Below, in pieces: positions 58,337 to 64,000 of a stretch of 64,000 nt of DNA. The position numbers and the translations under genes were made by a program. Position 1 is the stretch's first letter, and the number at the start of each line of letters is the position of its first letter. Source of the stretch: Rurimicrobium sp040387755 (GTDB lineage Bacteria > Bacteroidota > Bacteroidia > Chitinophagales > Chitinophagaceae); contig JAZKDB010000002.1 of the NCBI GenBank assembly GCA_040387755.1, forward strand, positions 434,001 to 498,000. The letters run 5' to 3'. The notes beneath the pieces were generated by a model. It saw nothing but the letters and a program-made list of their open reading frames with translations. It did no database searches and had not been told where the DNA came from.

Positions 58337-59727
58337 TACAATAATGTACCTTTTAAGAACAAATATGCCATTGAAAAATATATCACAACTCCTGTCACAT
58401 CTACCATTGTTGCCACAAACGGGGCAGAGGAAGCAGCAGGGTCAAGTTTAAACCTCTTAAGGATAATGGGAAACATAGACCCCATCAAGCTACCCCAAAG
58501 CACAATGCCCATAACCGAAAAACCAATAGTGCATCCTACCAGCAACCAATATTGGCCATAGTCGTAAATGTGTAAATACTGCCAAACAGCAATACGAATA
58601 AAACCAATTGAGCCTAAAATAAGCCCAAGCATACTACCTGAAATCAATTCACGCCTCATTACACGCCACCAGTCTTTCAACGTAACTTCACCCAAGGCCA
58701 TAGCCTGAATAATCAATGTTGATGCCTGTGAGCCTGTGTTACCACCACTGCTGATAATTAAAGGAATAAACAAAGATAAAAATGCCACCTTTTGGATTTC
58801 TCCTTCAAAAAATTGCATGGCAGTTGCTGTAATCATTTCGCCAAAGAACAATAAAATTAACCACCCTGCTCTTTTTCGAATTAGTTTATTAATGGCTATA
58901 TCCAGATAAGGCTCGTCTAATGCCTCTGTACCCCCGATTTTTTGGATATCCTCGGTGTACTCTTCATTTGTCATCCACAATACGTCATCAATCGTCACAA
59001 TACCCAGCAATACATTGTTATTATCCACAACAGGCAAAGCCACACGGTTGTTCATCTTAAAGACATCATTGGCAACACTCTGGTCGTCATCAACGTTAAG
59101 TGTTATAAAGCGACCATCAATAATATCACTTACCAGTGTATCAGGGCTACGAAGGATAAATTCGCGAATACGGACATCATCAACAAATTTCCCTTGCTCA
59201 TCGATAACATAAATTACATCAATCGTTTCAGAATCCATCCCGAAATTCCGGATATAATCCAATACATTTTGCACCGACCAATTCTCATACACAGCTATAT
59301 AATCGGGAGTCATCAGACGTCCAACCGAATCTTCCTTATAACCCAGTAATATCAGGGTTTTCCGGCGTTCGTCGGGGTCCAGTAATTTAATCAGTTCCTT
59401 AACCGTATTACTGGGCAATTCTTCCAAAAATGAGGTACGGTCATCGGCAGGTAGTTCATTCAGCAATTCTGCTACTTTCTGCGGAGGAAGTTCTTTAATA
59501 ACATCTTCCTGTACCTGTTGGTCAAGAATTTTAAAAACACTCGCTGCACGATGAATGGGCATCAGATCAAATGCAGTAAAGGCATAGTCCGCCTCCTCGC
59601 TCAACAAATCTGCGATATCACTGATTTGTTGTTCATCCAGCAAGGCGATCAATTGTTCTCTGTCTTGTGCTTCATAGAAATGCTCGAATTGCTCAAGTAA
59701 TTCCATTTGCTCGGGTGCTAATGCCAT
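58336..59727 (-). CDS. mgtE: Magnesium transporter MgtE
   Basis: Mg2+ channel gated by cytoplasmic Mg2+. Domains in order: N-domain of helical repeats (residues about 15-130, LLSEEADYAFTAFDLM and LNELPADDRTSFLEELP), two CBS domains (about 135-250, IDVIYVIDEQGKFV and LPVVDNNNVLLGIVTIDD), a plug helix, and five membrane helices. The pore signature SGGNTGSQASTLIIQAMALGEV is present (GGNTGSQAST). Length 463 is typical. It sits first in an operon with ribF. A perfect palindrome lies between its -7 box and start. Confidence 0.94.
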   Translation of the reverse strand: MALAPEQMELLEQFEHFYEAQDREQLIALLDEQQISDIADLLSEEADYAFTAFDLMPIHRAASVFKILDQQVQEDVIKELPPQKVAELLNELPADDRTSFLEELPSNTVKELIKLLDPDERRKTLILLGYKEDSVGRLMTPDYIAVYENWSVQNVLDYIRNFGMDSETIDVIYVIDEQGKFVDDVRIREFILRSPDTLVSDIIDGRFITLNVDDDQSVANDVFKMNNRVALPVVDNNNVLLGIVTIDDVLWMTNEEYTEDIQKIGGTEALDEPYLDIAINKLIRKRAGWLILLFFGEMITATAMQFFEGEIQKVAFLSLFIPLIISSGGNTGSQASTLIIQAMALGEVTLKDWWRVMRRELISGSMLGLILGSIGFIRIAVWQYLHIYDYGQYWLLVGCTIGFSVMGIVLWGSLMGSMFPIILKRFKLDPAASSAPFVATMVDVTGVVIYFSMAYLFLKGTLL

Positions 59728-59732
59728 TCGCT

Positions 59733-59747
59733 CCGAAATAATTTCGG
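59733..59747. promoter_or_regulatory. Palindrome CCGAAAT-A-ATTTCGG in the mgtE leader
   Basis: Perfect 7-bp arms with one central base, directly downstream of the -7 box and 5 bases before the start region. It may be an operator or a hairpin at the 5' end of the mRNA. Confidence 0.5.
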
Positions 59748-59755
59748 CAAATGTA
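59748..59755 (-). promoter_or_regulatory. -7 box TACATTTG for mgtE-ribF
   Basis: Minus-strand TAnnTTTG match about 20 bases before ATG 59727; abuts the palindrome. No clear -33 box. Confidence 0.5.
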
Positions 59756-59859
59756 AATTCTAATACCCATAAAAAGACTTTGAAATTGAGGAATTATTAT
59801 AAGCTTCACTCAATGCATAAGACAAACAAAAATATAATGCTCAAATGCCTTAATAAATA

Positions 59860-60900
59860 TCAATAAAAGCCAAGCAGTTTCTGCTTTAAGGTAAATCTGT
59901 AAGCAACTGAAACCCGAAAATTTCCTGCTCCAAAAACTTGTCTGGCATGGGCAATAGGCGTAGTATTACCAGATTGTGTGCCAACATAATGTATCCCTGA
60001 AAAAAAACGACGGGAATTATACCCCAAGCCTACGCGCAATGTACCTGAAGCATTAGTGCCAAATGTGGAAGTAGAACCCACAAATTTGGATTGTAGAATT
60101 GTATTGTTGACCCCAAAACCTCCACTAGCCGCCATAGTAATAAAAAAGTGATAAGGTAATACAAATGTATAGCCGTACCCAACACTCAGGGTTGCACTTC
60201 TCACATTGCTATGAAAAAATTTGTAACCGTTAAAAAAACTACCATGAATCAGATTTTGAGGGACAACTGAAGAATCTGCGTCTATAGTTATGCTACCCAA
60301 ATAAGCACCAATGATGGGCGAGCCAGCACTTTTGAGCTGAACTTCATTTTGAAGGAATGCTCCCCGAAAAGTAAACTTGCTCCAATTCATCAGATACTGA
60401 AACTCAACACCGGCATTCAATGTAATCAAATCCGGTCTGAGATAAATCTGATTGTTGCTAACCTGTATGTCATTGTCTGACAAATAAAAGCCCTTATAAC
60501 GCTGAAGATACAAATCCACAATAAGTTTACGGCCATAGACATGTGATTGTAAATCTAAAAAACGTGTTTTTCCATAGATTTTTGAATCATTGATAAAAGG
60601 CAAATTAAAACCCAGATTAATACCAATCATTTTATAGTTAAAACCTACCCCAACATTAAAGGGACTATTGGGTCTATAGCGCAATTTTTCATTAAAACCC
60701 TTATCTTGTAATGTGTAGGTAGTATACTTTCTTGACCCAAATCCACGAACAATCAATTCATTGTGATAATCAGCAATGTAGGTTGTATCCAATGTTTTCT
60801 GAACTTCAATCAATGACTGTGACCTTGCAATTGAATAAGATAAACTGAGTACACAAAAAAACAAAAAAAATAAAGTCCTTTTGTGACAAGATTGCTGCAT
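59860..60900 (-). CDS. DUF4421 outer-membrane-like protein
   Basis: 346 residues with a signal peptide (LFFLFFCVLSLSYSIARSQ). DUF4421-like pattern: RYRPNSPFNVGVGFNYKMIGINLGF near the N-terminus (SPFNVGVGFNYKMIG), LDLQSHVYGRKLIVDLYLQ and GYYL-type strands (YKGFYLSD), then alternating strands to FRVSVAYRFTLKQKLLGFY. It is probably an outer-membrane barrel. Function unknown. Start is ATG 60900; the longer frame begins at a TTG that is part of a -7-like box GATATTTG. No operon partners. Confidence 0.8.
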   Translation of the reverse strand: MQQSCHKRTLFFLFFCVLSLSYSIARSQSLIEVQKTLDTTYIADYHNELIVRGFGSRKYTTYTLQDKGFNEKLRYRPNSPFNVGVGFNYKMIGINLGFNLPFINDSKIYGKTRFLDLQSHVYGRKLIVDLYLQRYKGFYLSDNDIQVSNNQIYLRPDLITLNAGVEFQYLMNWSKFTFRGAFLQNEVQLKSAGSPIIGAYLGSITIDADSSVVPQNLIHGSFFNGYKFFHSNVRSATLSVGYGYTFVLPYHFFITMAASGGFGVNNTILQSKFVGSTSTFGTNASGTLRVGLGYNSRRFFSGIHYVGTQSGNTTPIAHARQVFGAGNFRVSVAYRFTLKQKLLGFY

Positions 60901-61016
60901 TCTTTTAAAAGACTGTTTAAGATTGTGCAAATATCAATTATTTTGCGCTCAATTCTTCAACATTTGAGATGATGAAGCAAGTTAATAATGTTAAATATTA
61001 AAAACCACCTTAAGAA

Positions 61017-61024
61017 TAAATTTG
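61017..61024 (+). promoter_or_regulatory. -7 box TAAATTTG before the peroxiredoxin-like gene
   Basis: TAnnTTTG match ending 4 bases before ATG 61029, the same near-leaderless layout as surE and padR. -33 box weak. Confidence 0.4.
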
Positions 61025-61028
61025 AAAT

Positions 61029-61658
61029 ATGAAACTATATACAAGTATTTCTAAATCATTATTTGTTTTAGTGATTGGGCTCCTTTTTTGTATCCCTTCA
61101 AATGCACAGGATGATGATAAGATTCTGTACGAGGGTCAATTTGCTCCTGAATTTCAAGTGAGAGACATAGAAGGCAGAACTCATTCCATTGAACAATATA
61201 AAGGAAAGAAAATCCTTCTTACTTTTTATCGTAACGCTGGTTGTCCGGTTAGCAACAACCGATTACATGAATTAGAAACCGAACGTAAATTTTTTGAAGA
61301 AAAAGGCGTTGTACTCATCTCTATTTATGAGTCTTCTATCGAGAATGTAAAATTACTTGCTGACACCAACCACTTCTATCAGAGGTTGGTAGCCGATCCT
61401 GAAGGAATGTTGTACTACAAATATATGGTAGAAGAAAACAAGAGTAAAATTGCAAGAGGGATGATGCACGGAGCAAAACAAAAAACCAATCGCGGAAAAA
61501 AGCTATTTGGCAAACCAATAAAACAAGACGGAAAACCAAACAGAATAACCGCTGATTTTTTAATCGACGAAAACGGAAACTTTATTTTAGTTTACTATGC
61601 TAAATACTTAGGCGATCATCTGCCAATAGAACTTATCAAGAATAAATTACTGAACTAA
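61029..61658 (+). CDS. Exported peroxiredoxin-like protein (AhpC/TSA)
   Basis: 209 residues with a signal peptide (LFVLVIGLLFCIPSNAQ). Thioredoxin-fold core of the AhpC/TSA type: GQFAPEFQVRDIEGRTHSI, then LLTFYRNAGCPVSNNRLHELE, where the single Cys in the AGCP position is the likely peroxidatic Cys, and TADFLIDENGNFILVYYAKYLGDHLP near the end. There is no resolving CxxC, so it is closer to one-Cys peroxiredoxins. A role in periplasmic peroxide defence is inferred. The 3' end overlaps the convergent dehydrogenase gene by 4 bases. Confidence 0.82.
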   Translation: MKLYTSISKSLFVLVIGLLFCIPSNAQDDDKILYEGQFAPEFQVRDIEGRTHSIEQYKGKKILLTFYRNAGCPVSNNRLHELETERKFFEEKGVVLISIYESSIENVKLLADTNHFYQRLVADPEGMLYYKYMVEENKSKIARGMMHGAKQKTNRGKKLFGKPIKQDGKPNRITADFLIDENGNFILVYYAKYLGDHLPIELIKNKLLN

Positions 61659-62872
61659 GAATCAGAAATGGGATAAGCATAATCCTTCATATACTCATAA
61701 CGTTCCATCAACTTTCCATTAGCACATAATGTTGCCCTCTTGATAATATCATTCTCAAAACCCTCTAAAAGTGGCTCCAGTATATATTTTTCGAAGTGAG
61801 CACCAAAATATTTAGAAGCATCTCTGGGCAACTCATTGGGCAAATTATCTACAGCCATTACATCTACGGTATCATTTGTGTTTTGAAAAGGGGCTACCTT
61901 ATTCAAGGTCTTTTTATCAATGCCATACACAGGATCGGCTATAGTAGATGCTCCTACATTAATGGGTACAGAACCATCAGCATCACAAGTAATGTCTGCA
62001 ATAACACTGATTCTGAAATCTTCATTTTCAACATCACTCTTTTCAAATAAACGAGGAATTTTTTTCTCCCAGTAGATTCCGTTCATCAACATATCTGTAT
62101 GCGGAAGATACTGCTGAAAAAGACTTTCATACTTTTCGGGATGCTGATGAAAATCTTCCCTGTTGTAATTCTTGGTTACCTTATGCTGATATAAATATCC
62201 GCCTTTAAGATGAGTATATACAGGATAGTCATACTCATTAGAAACAAAATCTCCCGGCTCTATAGATTGAATGCCCAAATGATACATAATTTCCAAAATA
62301 CCAGATGCTACTTTACCCGACCCTGTAACGGCTATTTTTATATTCGGCAATTTGATTTGATGATAAAACGAAAGCAATTCGGCATAATTATGTATTTCAT
62401 GCGCTTTTGGTAATTCATACAAAGCATGCTTTTTTCCGTAAGTAAGGATACCATTGTGCGCACCTACCACTCCTGCAAAAAATCCGAAACCTAAAATACG
62501 TTGCCCGTCTGTATGGGTAAGGCATTCATAATCTATCATCCTTATTTTCTTCCGTATAAATGCCTGCATTAAAGGCTGATTATATGGTTGCATTTTTTTT
62601 GTATGCGAAAAGAAAAAGTAAGCCTTACCTTCTATCAAATCATCAACCGGTACTTCCTTTACGCCTAACAAAACATCACACCCACTCATATCTGAGATAA
62701 CTTCAATACCCTCTGCACGGTATTCATCATCTGTATAACAACGGTCGGGAGATGGTTCCACAATAATTTTCACTCCTGTAAATTTGTCCATAATATCCCT
62801 GCATTGAACTGGGGTAAATGGTACTCGGGTGTCCGGCGGGTTTTTTCTTTCTCTGATAAGTCCGATAAGCAT
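61655..62872 (-). CDS. Saccharopine dehydrogenase / lysine-ketoglutarate reductase-like protein
   Basis: 405-residue NAD(P)-dependent dehydrogenase of the alanine dehydrogenase/PNT superfamily. N-terminal block: IGLIRERKNPPDTRVPFTP, then VKEVPVDDLIEGKAYFFFSH. The nucleotide-binding block is KIAVTGSGKVASGILEIMYHLG (GSGKVASG), and ADITCDADGSVPINVGAST is typical of saccharopine-forming enzymes (LOR/SDH). These interconvert lysine and saccharopine or related opines; the direction and substrate are not shown. Start is ATG 62872; 16 extra upstream residues look like leader. Alternatives: alanine dehydrogenase-like enzyme of unknown substrate. Confidence 0.78.
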   Translation of the reverse strand: MLIGLIRERKNPPDTRVPFTPVQCRDIMDKFTGVKIIVEPSPDRCYTDDEYRAEGIEVISDMSGCDVLLGVKEVPVDDLIEGKAYFFFSHTKKMQPYNQPLMQAFIRKKIRMIDYECLTHTDGQRILGFGFFAGVVGAHNGILTYGKKHALYELPKAHEIHNYAELLSFYHQIKLPNIKIAVTGSGKVASGILEIMYHLGIQSIEPGDFVSNEYDYPVYTHLKGGYLYQHKVTKNYNREDFHQHPEKYESLFQQYLPHTDMLMNGIYWEKKIPRLFEKSDVENEDFRISVIADITCDADGSVPINVGASTIADPVYGIDKKTLNKVAPFQNTNDTVDVMAVDNLPNELPRDASKYFGAHFEKYILEPLLEGFENDIIKRATLCANGKLMERYEYMKDYAYPISDS

Positions 62873-62888
62873 AAAGAAACAATTAAAA

Positions 62889-64000
62889 TTAGCGATGCGA
62901 TTTATTGGCATAAAAAGCAAAGGAACGCAAAGGTCGTAAAAAGCAAAGTATTCTTTCCTTCTGTGAAATTTTATCTTTAATCTTTCGAGTTGTTGCAGGT
63001 AAAAATGATTTTACCTGTTGAGCTTCAGAAGGAGTCATTTTCTGGCCGGTATATTTCATTTTCAAATAAATATTCATAAACGACGAAAAATGCGTGCCGA
63101 AATGAACATCAATAATGTGCTGCGCATAATAAAGAGGAGTAGTATCTTTTCTGAAGTATCCAAGCTGGTGCAAATAAAAGCCAACGGCCATATACTGCCA
63201 ATAAGCACATATCTCTGGGGTATCAGCACGTCGAGCCTTCATCTTATAATAGCCATATATCATAGATGGAATAGATAGAAATAGCAGCAGTAGAATAAGA
63301 ATAGTTATGCTTGTCTTTAATAAAAAAAGGTTGAACGAAAAGGGCATTTCAGCTTTTTGTTTTTGTAATTGTTCCTCTTTTACTTGCTCCGGCGTTTTCT
63401 TAAGATAAATATCATCCATTGGTGCAGGCACTGGTAATTTTTCTATTATACTTTCTGCAATTGCTCCGTTACCAGCGTCATCCAATTTCTTTAAGGCTTC
63501 GGCATAACTGACTGCCGTGGCAGAATCACCAATATGCACCTGATTCAGATTAATATTGATACTGTCTCTTTGAATATTAGCCATACTAACATCCATCAAT
63601 ACATCCGCACTACCCTGTTTTACTTTAAATTCCTTATCATGAAAAAGTAGTTCTCCCACTTTCAACTTCATTGTTTTCTTAAAAGTATCAATTGCTACTA
63701 TCTCCCCTTCGGCAGCAAACCAGGCATGAGGAGGCTGCATTGGAGGAGTTCCATCTGGAGTGGGGCTTTGCTGTGCATCATCATTACCAACTGTCGTATC
63801 AAAATCCAACCAGCCATATCCGGGGAAATAAACTTGAACCCAGGCATGTGCCTGATCGGCATAATACCAATACCAACCTTTATTCTTATCACTGCGGTCA
63901 ATAGTCATAAAACCAACAGTGATGCGCGAAGGAATACCCAGAGAACGCAACATAAACAAGGTGGCTCCGGCATAATATGCACAATAACCTTTGTGGTTAT
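62889..64000 (-). CDS. Transglutaminase-domain membrane protein (TgpA-like), right edge cut
   Basis: C-terminal part of a transglutaminase-like protein whose 5' end lies outside the window; the frame stays open to about 63998. The catalytic Cys sits near the edge in NHKGYCAYYAGATLFMLRSLG. The His is in DQAHAWVQVYFPGYGW and the Asp in LDFDTTVGND. A membrane helix (LLKTSITILILLLLFLSIPS) follows at about two thirds, then a cytoplasmic domain ending near FAFYANKSHR. This matches the DUF3488/TgpA layout (multi-helix N-terminus, periplasmic transglutaminase, DUF4129-like tail). It probably cross-links or hydrolyses envelope peptides. The TTG at 63959 is an internal codon, not a start. Confidence 0.85.
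   Translation of the reverse strand, partial: NHKGYCAYYAGATLFMLRSLGIPSRITVGFMTIDRSDKNKGWYWYYADQAHAWVQVYFPGYGWLDFDTTVGNDDAQQSPTPDGTPPMQPPHAWFAAEGEIVAIDTFKKTMKLKVGELLFHDKEFKVKQGSADVLMDVSMANIQRDSININLNQVHIGDSATAVSYAEALKKLDDAGNGAIAESIIEKLPVPAPMDDIYLKKTPEQVKEEQLQKQKAEMPFSFNLFLLKTSITILILLLLFLSIPSMIYGYYKMKARRADTPEICAYWQYMAVGFYLHQLGYFRKDTTPLYYAQHIIDVHFGTHFSSFMNIYLKMKYTGQKMTPSEAQQVKSFLPATTRKIKDKISQKERILCFLRPLRSFAFYANKSHR

Noticed and set aside
1..64000. tRNA genes and known riboswitches (FMN, M-box, lysine, SAM)
   Set aside because: I looked in the intergenic gaps, above all upstream of ribF, mgtE, lysA and map, and saw no matching conserved cores or cloverleaf with T-loop GTTCRANNC. A covariance-model scan would be needed to be sure.

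Overview
The window looks like ordinary chromosome of a member of the Bacteroidota. Three secreted proteins end in a type IX secretion (T9SS) sorting tag (YPNP or FPNP start, G-x-Y or G-x-F near the end), and the translocation protein PorT is encoded. Most transcription units begin with the Bacteroidota -7 box TAnnTTTG or its TAnnTTCG variant. Menaquinone synthesis uses the futalosine route (mqnE), and several families known mainly from this phylum occur (DUF6029, DUF4421, DUF7948/SBBP). Base composition by eye is about 40% GC. A Chitinophagia- or Saprospiria-like lineage is an inference only. I saw no rRNA, tRNA, CRISPR array, integrase, transposase or phage gene.

Layout. 1-5.9 kb: end of an M43-type secreted protease, mqnE, a small basic lipoprotein, trmH, a carboxypeptidase-D-like surface protein, tatC-rpiB. 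5.9-6.7 kb: a gene-free stretch with two arrays of 21-bp degenerate tandem repeats, the most unusual structure here. 6.7-10.3 kb: erythromycin-esterase-like protein, lysA, porT. 10.4-16 kb, minus strand: ABC permease, rsgA and two unknown envelope proteins in one run. 16-25 kb: frr, a fatty-acid-hydroxylase-family protein, a DUF2141 protein, an SBBP T9SS cargo, trhO, folK, sppA, a possible frameshifted remnant and a small membrane protein. 25-30.4 kb: FMN reductase, methyltransferase, map, a TlpA-like thioredoxin divergent from a DUF6029 outer-membrane protein, DUF420. 30.5-36.4 kb: polysaccharide genes (WecA/TagO-like, WecB, heparinase II/III, O-antigen ligase) and a glucosaminidase. 36.5-40.5 kb: plsY, a SpeE-like protein, an NlpC/P60 peptidase, an HsdR_N-like protein, rimM, surE. 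40.5-45.3 kb: tetR-tolC-emrA-emrB efflux operon with a clear operator. 45.4-49 kb: recG and a T9SS esterase. 49-51 kb: a PadR regulator with two paralogous membrane proteins joined by identical overlaps. 50.8-53.5 kb: flippase and glycosyltransferase. 54-64 kb: a repeat protein, S9 peptidase, mgtE-ribF, DUF4421, a peroxiredoxin-like protein, a saccharopine-dehydrogenase-like enzyme, and a transglutaminase cut by the right edge.

How the parts relate. Much of the window serves the envelope: export (TatC, PorT, SppA), T9SS cargo, undecaprenyl-linked glycan assembly, lipid synthesis (PlsY), peptidoglycan supply and remodelling (LysA, glucosaminidase, NlpC/P60) and drug efflux. Translation genes (rsgA, frr, map, rimM, trmH, trhO) are scattered between them. 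Gene packing is tight: four convergent pairs overlap at their 3' ends, and strong hairpin terminators separate most other units. Many ORFs open with a spurious upstream TTG that is part of the -7 box or UTR, so several starts are moved downstream here.
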